Position numbers and translations under genes: made by a program
Part shown: one piece after another, positions 52,431-61,021 of the stretch
How the letters are laid out: each line of letters begins with the position of its first letter
Numbering within the stretch: position 1 is the stretch's first letter
The notes under the pieces: model-generated
Seen by the model: the letters and a program-made list of their open reading frames with translations, nothing else
Databases searched by the model: none
What the model was told of the DNA's origin: nothing
Assembly (NCBI RefSeq): GCF_024172165.1
Contig: NZ_JAMZEB010000002.1
Coordinates: forward strand, 10,576,501 to 10,640,500
Source of the DNA: Nonomuraea thailandensis
GTDB lineage: Bacteria; Actinomycetota; Actinomycetes; Streptosporangiales; Streptosporangiaceae
DNA: 64,000 bases
Direction: 5' to 3'

Positions 52431-53977
52431 CGCCCTTCGCCGGCGCGGGTGCCGCGGTGGGCGGCACCCGCGCCGGCGCTGTCAGGAGCCGGGGGGTGGG
52501 CGGGAGTGTCCGGGGGCCGCAGCCAGCCGGGGGTGCGCCACTGCTGGACGTTCGACCGGTCGCAGGCGCGCATGGAGAGCGTCGCGAAGTCGGGCTCCAG
52601 GTGCAGGCACAGGTCGCTGGCGACGTGCCTGACCTCCCAGTGGAGCCAGTCGTTGTGCGGCGAACGGAAGGTGAAGCGCCAGAGCTGGCCGGGGCCGCCC
52701 GAGCAGGCCTGGCGTACGGGCCGCCGCCGCTCCCGCGAGCCGGACACGCCCAGGCACGTGCCCGAGATCTGCATCTCGTAGTCGCCCCGGGCGTCACGCC
52801 GGTAGGTGAAGGCCTGGTTGTCGCGGCCGTGGCACCCCCAGGTGACCAGGTCCGACATGCCGGCCGCGGCGTCCAGGCAGACGCCGTTCTGCGAGCTGGC
52901 CACCGAGCTGCCGAGACCCGACGGCATGCGGTCGGTGACCAGCCAGCGCTGCGCGAGCTTACCGGCGACGCAGGTCCGCAGGACCAGCGGGGCGCCCGCG
53001 TCGGTGGAGCCCAGGTCGGGCTCGACGCACATCCCGCCGTGCGAGATGCCGCCGTCGCCGGTCAGCCGCCAGAGCTGCTCCGCGGAGCCGTCGCAGGCGG
53101 CGTCGGTGATGTGGCCGCCCTCGGTGAGGTCGCGCGCCTCGGGGGTCAGGCAGCGCAGCGTTTTGCGGTTGCGGATCTCGTAGTGGTAGGAGCCGTCGTG
53201 CTTGGCCGGCGACAGGTCCCACCGGTAGAGCGCCGCGGGGCTCGTGCCGATGACCGAGGGCCCGGTCCTGGCACGCGGGGGAGCGGACTCCGAGCTGGTC
53301 ACGGCCAGATATCTGCCGGGCGAGTAGCGGGAGAGGACGGCCATGTTCGGGCGGTACAACGAGTCCCGGACGCGGCTCTCGGCGTAGGCCACGTAACCCA
53401 GCGACGCCACGGTCGCGCACCCGACCGGCACCGCCACCAGGACGGCCGGCCTGACGCGCCGCCTGCGCCGTGGCGGGGGAGCGACCAGCTCGCGGTAGGC
53501 GTCCAGCCAGGTGCCGGCGGTGGGGGCCGGCACCTGGTGCACGGCGAGGAAGGCGCGGATGATCGGCTCGGCGTGCCCGGCGTCGTCGAGCCACCGCAGC
53601 GCCTGCTTGGTGACCTTCTCCAGGTCGGCCCGCCCGACGTCGAGCCCGAGCTCGGCGGCGCGCCTGCCCAGCTCGGCGAACTGCGGCGTGCCCTTCTCCT
53701 GGCGCAGCTTCTTGAGCAGCCGCTTGTAACCGGCCAGGTCCTTGGCCGTGTACGGGTCGGTCGTGGTCTCCGAGCGGGCCGCCCACCGCGCCCGGACCAG
53801 GGGCACCGCGGAGGCCAGGCAGGAGAAGAGCACGGCGGGCGGGAGGTGGGCCGGGTTGAGCTCGGGCCCGCTGTCGGTGGAGAAGTTGACGAAGACGCCG
53901 GCCGCCACGGAGAAGAGGGCGCTGAGCCCGCCGATCGCGCCGATCTCCACGGCGAGCCGGCGTACGTGACCGCGCAT
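52403..53977 (-). CDS. Membrane protein with cytoplasmic helical domain and extracellular ricin-type lectin domain
   Basis: 524 aa. Two hydrophobic segments lie near the N-terminus (GAIGGLSALFSVAAGVFV and LPPAVLFSCLASAVPLV). Residues about 75-165 form a charged helical domain (YKRLLKKLRQEKGTPQFAEL, DVGRADLEKVTKQALRWLDD) that recalls degenerate XRE-like domains of actinobacteria. After an RRRRR stop-transfer comes a further helix (VLVAVPVGCATVASLGYVAY) and then about 300 residues with five QxW/QxF repeats (EQLW, AQRW, NQAF, GQLW, QQW) of ricin B trefoils. It may sense or bind glycans outside and signal inside. The C-terminal tail is low-complexity and includes the hairpin sequence. Confidence 0.8.
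   Translation of the reverse strand: MRGHVRRLAVEIGAIGGLSALFSVAAGVFVNFSTDSGPELNPAHLPPAVLFSCLASAVPLVRARWAARSETTTDPYTAKDLAGYKRLLKKLRQEKGTPQFAELGRRAAELGLDVGRADLEKVTKQALRWLDDAGHAEPIIRAFLAVHQVPAPTAGTWLDAYRELVAPPPRRRRRVRPAVLVAVPVGCATVASLGYVAYAESRVRDSLYRPNMAVLSRYSPGRYLAVTSSESAPPRARTGPSVIGTSPAALYRWDLSPAKHDGSYHYEIRNRKTLRCLTPEARDLTEGGHITDAACDGSAEQLWRLTGDGGISHGGMCVEPDLGSTDAGAPLVLRTCVAGKLAQRWLVTDRMPSGLGSSVASSQNGVCLDAAAGMSDLVTWGCHGRDNQAFTYRRDARGDYEMQISGTCLGVSGSRERRRPVRQACSGGPGQLWRFTFRSPHNDWLHWEVRHVASDLCLHLEPDFATLSMRACDRSNVQQWRTPGWLRPPDTPAHPPAPDSAGAGAAHRGTRAGEGRQFTYAHRS
52438..52478. terminator. 18-bp-stem hairpin terminator inside the lectin 3' coding end
   Basis: A perfect 18-bp stem, CGCCGGCGCGGGTGCCGC, with a GGTGG loop. 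It lies eight bases after the small secreted protein stop and within the C-terminal codons of the opposing lectin gene. Confidence 0.75.
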
Positions 53978-54025
53978 CCATCCCTCCGCCCGCCACTCCT
54001 GGTCAGTGAATGGTAACGGAAAGTG

Positions 54026-54862
54026 TCACTTCCGGTTGTAGAGCCGCATCGTCAGCGTCCCGAAGACCACCACGAGCACCGCCGACGACACCAGCACCCA
54101 GGTGATCTCCCCCATGTCCGGCGTCCCGCCCATCAGCGAGCGCACCGAGGTGACCAGGTGGGAGATCGGGCTGGCGTTGACGAAGACCTGGAGCCAGCCG
54201 GGCATGGTGGAGGGGTCCACGTAGACGTTGCTGAGGAAGGTCAGCGGCATCATCACCAGCATGCTGACACCCATCACCGACTTCTCGTTCCGCATCAGCA
54301 GCCCGATCATCGTCCACAACCACGAGAACGCGAACGAGAACACCAGCAGCAGCGCGATCCCGCCCAGCACTCCGGCGACCCCGCCCGAGGGGCGGAAGCC
54401 CAGCAGCAGGCCGATCAGCAGGATGACGGTCGAGGCCATGAAGTAGCGCAGGATGTCGCCGAGCAGGTAGCCGACCATGGTGGACGGCCGCCAGATGGGC
54501 AGGGTGCGGAACCGGTCGAAGACGCCCTTCTCGATGTCCTTGTTGACCTCCACGCCGGTGTACATGGTGATCATCACGACGCTCGTCACCATGATGCCGG
54601 GCAGCAGGAACTGCAGGTACTCGGTGGGGGAGCCGGCCAGCGCGCCGCCGAACAGGTACGTGAACATCAGCGTCATCATGATCGGGAACGCCGTCACGTC
54701 GAAGAGCTGCTCGGGCACGTGCTTGATCTTCAGCATGGATCGCCAGCCGAACGTCATCGACGCCGACCAGGCGCTGGGCCGGGGCGGCCGGGCCGTGGGC
54801 GCCAGGACCGTGGCCAGGGCCTCGGTGGCGGGGGCGTAGGCGGTGTCGGTGGTGGTGGTCAC
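54026..54862 (-). CDS. ABC-2 type exporter permease (DrrB type)
   Basis: 278 aa from GTG 54862. It has six helices starting after KIKHVPEQLFDVTAFPIMMT, the conserved EVNKDIEKGVFDRFRTLPI loop and VYVDPSTMPGWLQVFVNASP before the last pair of helices, all characteristic of daunorubicin-type DrrB permeases. It works with the ATPase encoded 28 bp upstream to export a hydrophobic drug or lipid. It is the last gene of the TetR-controlled operon. Confidence 0.93.
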   Translation of the reverse strand: MTTTTDTAYAPATEALATVLAPTARPPRPSAWSASMTFGWRSMLKIKHVPEQLFDVTAFPIMMTLMFTYLFGGALAGSPTEYLQFLLPGIMVTSVVMITMYTGVEVNKDIEKGVFDRFRTLPIWRPSTMVGYLLGDILRYFMASTVILLIGLLLGFRPSGGVAGVLGGIALLLVFSFAFSWLWTMIGLLMRNEKSVMGVSMLVMMPLTFLSNVYVDPSTMPGWLQVFVNASPISHLVTSVRSLMGGTPDMGEITWVLVSSAVLVVVFGTLTMRLYNRK

Positions 54863-54890
54863 GCTGCCTCCTCGGCGTCGGTGGTGGCGC

Positions 54891-55868
54891 TCATGCCGCT
54901 GCCTCGGTCTCGGCGGTGGTGGCGGGGTGGTCGGTGAGGGCGAGGAAGACCTCGTCCAGGCTGGGCTGGCCGAGGGAGAAGTCGTCGACGACGATGCCGG
55001 CCGAAGCCAGGCGGCCCAGCGCGCGGGCGGCCTGGGCGGCCTCGTCGCCGGGCCCGGTGATGCGGGCGGTGAGCGCCACCGGGTCCGCCTCCAGGTAGAC
55101 GGGCGTGTTGAGGGCTTCGGCGAGCAGCCGCTCGGCCTCGGGCCGCTCGGCGGCCTCGCGCAGCCGGACGTGGATGGAGCCGGAGCCGACCGACGACTTC
55201 AGCTCGCCGGGGGTGCCCTCGGCGATGACCCTGCCGTGGTCGACGACCGCGATGCGCTGCGCCAGCCGGTCGGCCTCCTCCAGGTACTGCGTGGTCAGCA
55301 GCACGGTGGTGCCGTGGGCGACGACGATGCGGACGATGTCCCAGACCTGGTTGCGGCTGCGCGGGTCGAGGCCGGTGGTGGGCTCGTCGAGGAAGAGCAG
55401 GTCGGGGGTGTTGAGGATGCTGGCCGCGATGTCGATGCGCCGCCGCATGCCCCCGGAGTACGTCTTGACCTGCCTCCCCGCCGCCTCCGTCAGCCCGAAG
55501 GCCTCCAGCAGCTCGGCTGCCCGCTCCCGGGCGGCCGGCTTGCGATGGCCGAGGAGGCGGGCCAGCAGGACGAGGTTCTCCGAGCCGGTCATCTCCTCGT
55601 CCACGGAGGCGTACTGGCCGGTCAGGCTGACCCGGGAGCGGACGGCGTCGGCCTCGCGCACCACGTCGTGCCCGAACACCGTCGCCTCGCCGCCGTCCGG
55701 CCGCAGCAGCGTGGCCAGCATGCGTACGGCGGTGGTCTTGCCGGCGCCGTTGGGCCCGAGCACCCCGTACACGGCGCCGGCCGGCACGGACAGGTCGAGG
55801 CCGTCCACGGCGCGCGTGTCGCCGAAGACCTTGACCAGGCCTGAGGTCTGGATGGCCGGTTCTGGCAT
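54891..55868 (-). CDS. ABC exporter ATPase (DrrA type)
   Basis: 325 aa from ATG 55868 with GAAGGGA upstream. Walker A GPNGAGKT, signature YSGGMRRRIDIAASILN, Walker B LLFLDEPTTGLDPRSRN and the long C-terminal regulatory segment of DrrA (SLGQPSLDEVFLALTDHPA) are present. Together with the DrrB-type permease it would confer resistance to a drug or secrete a metabolite. Eleven bases separate it from the reductase gene. Confidence 0.94.
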   Translation of the reverse strand: MPEPAIQTSGLVKVFGDTRAVDGLDLSVPAGAVYGVLGPNGAGKTTAVRMLATLLRPDGGEATVFGHDVVREADAVRSRVSLTGQYASVDEEMTGSENLVLLARLLGHRKPAARERAAELLEAFGLTEAAGRQVKTYSGGMRRRIDIAASILNTPDLLFLDEPTTGLDPRSRNQVWDIVRIVVAHGTTVLLTTQYLEEADRLAQRIAVVDHGRVIAEGTPGELKSSVGSGSIHVRLREAAERPEAERLLAEALNTPVYLEADPVALTARITGPGDEAAQAARALGRLASAGIVVDDFSLGQPSLDEVFLALTDHPATTAETEAAA

Positions 55869-55879
55869 GAGTGATCCCT

Positions 55880-56452
55880 TCAGGAGACGTAGGGCTGGTC
55901 GCGACGTCCCGCACGCAGCGCGCGGCCCCACCAGGTGAGCTGGTCGAGCATGGCCGCGACGGCGCGCAGGCGGTCGTCGGTGTCGAGGGGGCGGCAGCTC
56001 TCGTCGATGCCCGCGGCGAGCAGGTCGATCCCCACCCAGTCGCGCATGGTGACGGCGTGCAGGGCGGTGAAGACCGTGCGGAGCTGCTCGACGGCGTAGT
56101 GGCCGCAGGAGCCCGAGCCGTAGGCGACGATGCCGACCGGCTTGGCCTGCCACTCGTCATAGGCGAAGTCGATCGCCTGCTTGAGCGAGGCGGGGAAGCT
56201 GCGGTGGTACTCGGGGGTCACCACGACGAAGGCGTCCGCGCCGGCGACGGTGTCGGCGAAGCGCCGCATGGACGGCGTGGCCTCCTCCGGGTAGCAGGCA
56301 GGGAAGGCGTACGCGGCCAGGTCGAGCACCTCGACGGCGAGGTCGTCACGCAGGCGCGCCCGCTCGGCGAACCAGGCGCCGACCGTGTCGCAGACGCGGC
56401 CCGCCCGGGTGCTGCCGATGATCACCGTGACGTGCAACGGCTGGTCCGCCAT
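55880..56452 (-). CDS. NADPH-dependent FMN reductase-type flavoprotein
   Basis: 190 aa from ATG 56452, preceded by GGGGGTGG; GTG 56473 is an alternative. VIIGSTRAGRVCDTVGAWFA supplies the FMN phosphate loop, and VVVTPEYHRSFPASLKQAIDF is the second flavin-binding motif of NADPH-dependent FMN/quinone reductases. It may reduce a quinone substrate of the following exporter. It is first after the TetR palindrome. Confidence 0.9.
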   Translation of the reverse strand: MADQPLHVTVIIGSTRAGRVCDTVGAWFAERARLRDDLAVEVLDLAAYAFPACYPEEATPSMRRFADTVAGADAFVVVTPEYHRSFPASLKQAIDFAYDEWQAKPVGIVAYGSGSCGHYAVEQLRTVFTALHAVTMRDWVGIDLLAAGIDESCRPLDTDDRLRAVAAMLDQLTWWGRALRAGRRDQPYVS

Positions 56453-56489
56453 GGTGTCCACCCCCTTCACCAAGGAGGCGCGAGACGGC

Positions 56490-56508
56490 CGCTAGATCGG
56501 ATCTAGCG
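56490..56508. promoter_or_regulatory. 19-bp perfect palindrome, TetR operator
   Basis: CGCTAGATCGGATCTAGCG is a perfect 9-1-9 inverted repeat. It spans the last codons and stop of the TetR gene and lies 38 bp upstream of the reductase start, well placed to control the reductase and exporter genes. Confidence 0.75.
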
Positions 56509-57078
56509 AAAGCCCGACAGGGCCTGGCGGCAGGCGCGGGAGGTGAGCGCGATCGTCTCCTCGTCAGGCCTGCCCTCGTTCATCGAGACGGACGCCGTCC
56601 CGCTGACGGCGCCGATCGCCGCGCCGACCATCGCGTACGCGGTCATCCGCGGGATCCCGCAGGCGCTGACCAGCGCGGTGGCCAGCCGGTCCATCCGGGT
56701 GTTCGAGCGGTCGATCGAGGCCCGGGGCGAGAGGACGGGCAGCTCGAACGCCTCCCCGACCAGCCCCGCCGTGAGCCCCATCGTCCAGCTCTCCGCCAGC
56801 ATCTCGTCGAAGGCCCTGGCCAGCAGGTCGGCGGGGCTCTCGTCCGGCCGCCTGGCGTGGATCGCCGCGACGCCCGCGTCCAGGCAGTCGTCGCTGTTGG
56901 TGTGGAGCACGTCCGCCTTGTGCCGGAAGTAGGTGAAGAACGTGCGCGTGGAGACCCCGGCCGCCGCCGCGATCTGGTCGACGGTGGTCGTCTCGTACCC
57001 CTGCTCGTCGAACAGCCGCCCGGCGGCGTCCAGGAGCGCCTGCCGGGTCTGCTGCTTCTTCCGCTCGCGCAACGACAT
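56503..57078 (-). CDS. TetR-family repressor of the reductase/DrrAB operon
   Basis: 191 aa. It starts MSLRERKKQQTRQALLDAAG and carries the helix-turn-helix TTVDQIAAAAGVSTRTFFTYF. The C-terminal domain is of the drug-sensing type (FELPVLSPRASIDRSNTRMD). It lies at the head of a same-strand operon of reductase, ATPase and permease, and a 19-bp palindrome overlaps its stop codon. It likely represses the operon until its ligand is present. Confidence 0.92.
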   Translation of the reverse strand: MSLRERKKQQTRQALLDAAGRLFDEQGYETTTVDQIAAAAGVSTRTFFTYFRHKADVLHTNSDDCLDAGVAAIHARRPDESPADLLARAFDEMLAESWTMGLTAGLVGEAFELPVLSPRASIDRSNTRMDRLATALVSACGIPRMTAYAMVGAAIGAVSGTASVSMNEGRPDEETIALTSRACRQALSGFR

Positions 57079-57107
57079 GAGGACGATGATATTGCATCGA
57101 CTGCATA

Positions 57108-57136
57108 TTTACAGGACTGCAAGTTTTCCGTAGCCT
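57108..57136 (+). promoter_or_regulatory. Promoter of a leaderless ABC exporter gene
   Basis: TTTACA, a 17-bp spacer and TAGCCT, with the -10 ending seven bases before the ATG at 57144, so transcription should begin at or next to the start codon. Direct repeats of GACTGCA (57099-57105 and 57115-57121) overlap it and may be a regulator site. Confidence 0.5.
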
Positions 57137-57143
57137 GCGAGCC

Positions 57144-58028
57144 ATGGATGCTGTCATCTCGGTGTCCGGCCTCGTGAAGTCGTACGGCCGGACCCGGGCA
57201 CTGGACGGGCTCGACCTGCGGGTGGGAGCCGGCGAGATCCACGGCTTCCTCGGCCCCAACGGCGCGGGGAAGACGACCACGCTGCGCGTCCTGCTGGGCC
57301 TGCTGCGCGCCGACTCCGGCGAGGTGCGGCTGCTGGGCGGCCATCCCTGGTACGACGCCGTCCGCCTGCACCGCCGCCTGGCCTACGTCCCCGGCGACGT
57401 CACGCTGTGGGACGAGCTGACCGGCGGCGAGACCATCGACCTGCTCGGGCGGCTGCACGGGCACATGGACGCGCGCCGCCGCGACGAGCTGATCGAGCGG
57501 TTCGCCCTTGACCCGGGCAAGAAGGCCCGCACCTACTCCAAGGGCAACCGGCAGAAGGTCGCGCTGATCGCCGCGCTCGCGGCGCGGGCCGAGCTGCTCC
57601 TGCTGGACGAGCCCACCTCCGGCCTCGACCCGCTCATGGAGGACGAGTTCCGCCGCTGCCTGGCCGAGCGGCGCGCCGAGGGGACCGCGTTCCTGTTGTC
57701 CAGCCACGTGCTGGCCGAGGTGGAGGCCCTGTGCGACCGGGTGAGCATCGTCCGGCAGGGCCGCGTCGTCGAGTCGGGCACCCTGGCCGAGCTGCGGCAC
57801 CTCACCTGGACCTCGATCACCGCCCGGCTGGAACGGCCGCTGGAGCACCTGGACGGCGTGCACGGGCTGGAGGTGCACGGCACCGAGGTGAGCTTCCGCG
57901 TCGACAGCGGGCGGGCAGGGGAGGCGCTCACCCGGCTGACCGCGTACGGGCTGCTGGACCTCACGGCGCGGCCGGCCACGCTGGAGGAGCTGTTCCTGCG
58001 GCACTACCGCGAGAGCGTCACCTCATGA
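57144..58028 (+). CDS. ABC exporter ATPase
   Basis: 294 aa. Walker A is GPNGAGKT, the signature YSKGNRQKVALIAALA and Walker B LLLDEPTSGLDPL, with the H-loop in LLSSHVLAEVEAL. This is the CcmA/DrrA-like ATPase class used by ABC-2 drug and lipid exporters. There is no ribosome site, and a promoter ends seven bases upstream, so it is probably leaderless. The stop overlaps the permease start in an ATGA. Confidence 0.93.
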   Translation: MDAVISVSGLVKSYGRTRALDGLDLRVGAGEIHGFLGPNGAGKTTTLRVLLGLLRADSGEVRLLGGHPWYDAVRLHRRLAYVPGDVTLWDELTGGETIDLLGRLHGHMDARRRDELIERFALDPGKKARTYSKGNRQKVALIAALAARAELLLLDEPTSGLDPLMEDEFRRCLAERRAEGTAFLLSSHVLAEVEALCDRVSIVRQGRVVESGTLAELRHLTWTSITARLERPLEHLDGVHGLEVHGTEVSFRVDSGRAGEALTRLTAYGLLDLTARPATLEELFLRHYRESVTS

Positions 58029-59527
58029 GCCTGATCGCCCGTCTCGTCCTGCGCCGTGACCGGCTGCTGATCGCGGCGTGGATCGCGGTGGCCGTCGGGG
58101 TGCCGGCGTTCAACGCCTACTCGCTCGCCGCCCTGCTGCCCACACAGGCGGCGAGGCTGGCCTTCGTCGAGGCCGCCGACGCCAACCCGATCACGATCGC
58201 GCTGCTCGGCGACGTCCACGGCACCTCCATCGAGGCCGTGGTCGCCTGGCGGTCGAGCGTGCAGAGCCTGCTCATCGGCGGGCTCGCCGGGCTGCTGTTC
58301 GCGATCAGGCACACCCGCGCCGAGGAGGACGCCGGGCGCAGGGAGCTCGTCGCGGCGGGCGCGGTCGGCAGGCACGCCGCCACCACCGCCGTCGTGGTCG
58401 TGATCGCCGCCGTGAACCTGTCCGTCACCGTGCTCCAGGCCGCCGTGCTGGGCCTCGGCTTCGGCTACCCGATCGGCGGGTCCGTGCTGTTCGGGCTGGT
58501 GGGCGGGGCGGGCGCGACCGTGTTCGCCGCCTGCGGGTTGCTGGCCGCGCAGCTCTGCCGGAGCGCGCCGCTCGCCCGGGCCGGCGGTGTGGGCGTCCTG
58601 GTGGCGGGGCTGGCGCCGGGCGTGGCGCTGCCGGAGGAGGTGGTGGCCTGCCTGCCGGCGGGGTGGTCGCGGGTCGCGCGCGCGTACGGGGACGAGCAGT
58701 GGTGGGTGCTCCTGATGCCTCTCGCGGTCGCGGTCGTGCTCACCTCGGCCGCGTACGCCGTCTCCGCCCGCCGTGACCTGGGCGCGGGCCTGCTGCCCGA
58801 ACGCCCGCCGCCCGTGCGGCCCGCGCCGCGCGGCGCGATGGGGCTGGCGTGGCGGTTGTACGGGGGCCAGACGGTCTCCTGGACGACGGCCTTGGGCGTG
58901 GTCTCGGTGGGGGTGGGCTGGGTGTCGGCCTCGTTCGACGTCGGCACGCTCACCGGCGAGAGCCTGCTGGAGATCTTCACGTACGTGTTCTGCATGGTCA
59001 TCGCCTGCCTGGCCGTGACGGGGGCGCTGCGCCCGCTCGGCGAGGAGAGCCGCGGCAGGGCCTCGGCCCTGCTGGCCACCGCCACCGGCCGGACCCGCTG
59101 GCTGTCGGGGCACCTCCTGCTCGGCCTGGTCGCGCCCGCCGTCATGCTGCTGGCCGTCGGCGTGGGCACGGGCGCGGGACACGCGCTCGGCACCGGCGAC
59201 CCCTCCGTGGTGCTCGCCCAGACGGGCACGGCCCTGCTGTTCGCGCCGGCCGCCTGGGCCGTCGCGGGCGTCGCGATCGCCGCGTACGGCCTGCGCCCCC
59301 GCGCCGCCGTCCCCGTGGCCTGGGCCGTGGTGGTGGGCTCGGCCGTCTGCGTCGCCATGTGGGAGACCCGGACGATCGGCTCGGCGGCCTTCCTGCTCAC
59401 CCCGTTCGGGTACGGCCATCCCTCGCTCTCACCCGGCTTCGTGGCCCCCGCCGGGTTCGCCCTGGTCGCCGCCGGGCTCGTGGCCGCTGGAGGCGCCGCC
59501 TTCGCCAGGCGGGACCTGCTCGCGTGA
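58025..59527 (+). CDS. ABC-2 type exporter permease
   Basis: 500 aa with about twelve hydrophobic segments, the doubled layout of large exporter permeases related to antibiotic and polyketide resistance. It starts MSLIARLVLRRDRLLIAAWI. Charged loops include FAIRHTRAEEDAGRRELVAA, typical of this family. It works with the leaderless ATPase. The last 99 bp, including the ARRDLLA terminus, overlap the antisense 3' end of the histidine kinase gene. A 36-bp tandem repeat starts in these codons. Confidence 0.9.
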   Translation: MSLIARLVLRRDRLLIAAWIAVAVGVPAFNAYSLAALLPTQAARLAFVEAADANPITIALLGDVHGTSIEAVVAWRSSVQSLLIGGLAGLLFAIRHTRAEEDAGRRELVAAGAVGRHAATTAVVVVIAAVNLSVTVLQAAVLGLGFGYPIGGSVLFGLVGGAGATVFAACGLLAAQLCRSAPLARAGGVGVLVAGLAPGVALPEEVVACLPAGWSRVARAYGDEQWWVLLMPLAVAVVLTSAAYAVSARRDLGAGLLPERPPPVRPAPRGAMGLAWRLYGGQTVSWTTALGVVSVGVGWVSASFDVGTLTGESLLEIFTYVFCMVIACLAVTGALRPLGEESRGRASALLATATGRTRWLSGHLLLGLVAPAVMLLAVGVGTGAGHALGTGDPSVVLAQTGTALLFAPAAWAVAGVAIAAYGLRPRAAVPVAWAVVVGSAVCVAMWETRTIGSAAFLLTPFGYGHPSLSPGFVAPAGFALVAAGLVAAGGAAFARRDLLA

Positions 59528-61021
59528 GCCGCCGCCCTGGCCAGGCGGGACCTGCTCGCCTGAGCCGCCGCCCTGGCCAGGGGAGACCTGTTCGCGTGCG
59601 GCGGGCAGGCGCAGCGTGAACACCGTGTTCCCCGGCACGCTGGCCACCTCGACCCGCCCGTCGTGCGCCGCCACCACCGCCGACACGATGGCCAGGCCGA
59701 GCCCGCTGCCCCCGGCGAGCCGCGAGCGCGACCCGTCGCCGCGGGCGAACCTGCCGAACACGCGCGGCAGCACGTGCGCGGGGATGCCGGGCCCGTCGTC
59801 GGCCACCCGCACGCTCACCCGGCCGGGGGACAGCAGCACGGTCGTGGTCACGGTGGTGCCCGGCGGGGTGTGGGTGCGGGCGTTGGCCAGCAGGTTCGTC
59901 ATGACCTGGTGCAGCCGGTCGGTGTCCCCGACGACCAGGGCGGGCTGGTCGGGCAGGCTGACCAGCCAGCGGTGGGAGGGCGCGGCCGCGTACGCGTCGC
60001 TGATCGCGTTCACCACGACCGGCGACAGGTCCACCGCCAGCCGGTCGAGCGGGCGGCCCGCGTCCAGCCTGGCCAGCAGCAGCAGATCGGCCACCAGCGT
60101 GGTCATCCGGCCCGCCTCGGAGCGGATGCGGCCCAGGGCGTGCGCCGTCTGCGGGCCGTGCGGCTCGCCGCTGCGCTCCGTGAGCTGCGCGTAGCCGACG
60201 ATGGAGGCCAGCGGGGTGCGCAGCTCGTGGCTGGCGTCCGCGATGAACTGCCGCAGCCGCGTCTCGCTCTCGTGCCGCACCGCGAAGGCCGTCTCGACGT
60301 GCCCGAGCATGCGGTTCAGCGCGCCGCCGACCTGCCCGACCTCGGTCCGCGGATCGGTGTCCACCTCGGGCACGCGGGCCAGCCGGACGGCGTCGCCGGT
60401 GGCCAGCGGCAGCTCCGACACCCGGGCGGCGGTGGCGGCGAGGCGGCCGAGCGGGCGTACGGCGCGGCGGACGAGCAGGGTGCACGCGATCGCCATCAGC
60501 GCCACTCCCGCCAGCGTCACCGCGGCCTCCACCACGACGAGCCTGGTCAGCGTGGTCCGCACGCCGGTGAGCGGCAGCCCGACGACCAGCATGTCCCCGT
60601 CACGGGTGAGCGCGCCGACCATCCGGTAGTCGCCCAGGGGCCCGAGGCCGACGGTCACGGGCTCGCCTGTCACGCCGGTCACGGCGGGCGGCGCGGGCAC
60701 GTCCCGCACGGTTCCCGGATCCGTGAGCACGGCGGCCCGGCGGATCACGCCCTGCCGCACCCGCGCGCCGAACGTCTCCATCGCCTGCCCGGGCGTCAGC
60801 AGGAACGCCACCTCACCGGCCTCGGACGGCGGGTTGCTCGGGCCCGCCGTACGCGTGGAGCGGTGGGCGGCGGCGTGCACCTGGAGATCGAGCCGGTCGG
60901 TGAGGAAGGCGTTGAAGAACAGCGTCGTCGCGGTGGCGATGACGGCCGAGACCACGGCCAGCAGCGCGATCGAGGAGACCACCAGCTTGGTCTCGAGCGA
61001 CATCGTGATCCGGCTCGTCAT
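59429..61021 (-). CDS. Sensor histidine kinase with repeat-bearing C-terminal tail
   Basis: 530 aa from ATG 61021 (61003 is an alternative), which overlaps the response regulator stop. Two helices flank an extracytoplasmic sensor domain (about 35-150), followed by HAMP, the dimerisation box ASHELRTPLASIVGYAQL with the phospho-accepting His, the N-box TNLLANARTHTPPG and ATP motifs VADDGPGI and GGSGLGLAIV. The kinase core ends near residue 475. The remaining 55 residues are Gly/Pro/Gln repeats (PPGQGGGSREQV) and a Gly/Glu/His-rich end, partly antisense to the exporter permease. It phosphorylates the OmpR-type partner. Confidence 0.9.
   Translation of the reverse strand: MTSRITMSLETKLVVSSIALLAVVSAVIATATTLFFNAFLTDRLDLQVHAAAHRSTRTAGPSNPPSEAGEVAFLLTPGQAMETFGARVRQGVIRRAAVLTDPGTVRDVPAPPAVTGVTGEPVTVGLGPLGDYRMVGALTRDGDMLVVGLPLTGVRTTLTRLVVVEAAVTLAGVALMAIACTLLVRRAVRPLGRLAATAARVSELPLATGDAVRLARVPEVDTDPRTEVGQVGGALNRMLGHVETAFAVRHESETRLRQFIADASHELRTPLASIVGYAQLTERSGEPHGPQTAHALGRIRSEAGRMTTLVADLLLLARLDAGRPLDRLAVDLSPVVVNAISDAYAAAPSHRWLVSLPDQPALVVGDTDRLHQVMTNLLANARTHTPPGTTVTTTVLLSPGRVSVRVADDGPGIPAHVLPRVFGRFARGDGSRSRLAGGSGLGLAIVSAVVAAHDGRVEVASVPGNTVFTLRLPAAREQVSPGQGGGSGEQVPPGQGGGSREQVPPGEGGASSGHEPGGDQGEPGGGHEAG
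59511..59598. repeat. 36-bp tandem repeat at the convergent permease/kinase ends
   Basis: Two near-identical 36-bp units (59511-59546 and 59547-59582), each beginning GGGACCTGCTCGC, plus a partial third. On the minus strand they encode 12-residue repeats (PPGQGGGSREQV) at the kinase C-terminus. On the plus strand the first unit encodes the last residues and stop of the permease. Confidence 0.85.
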
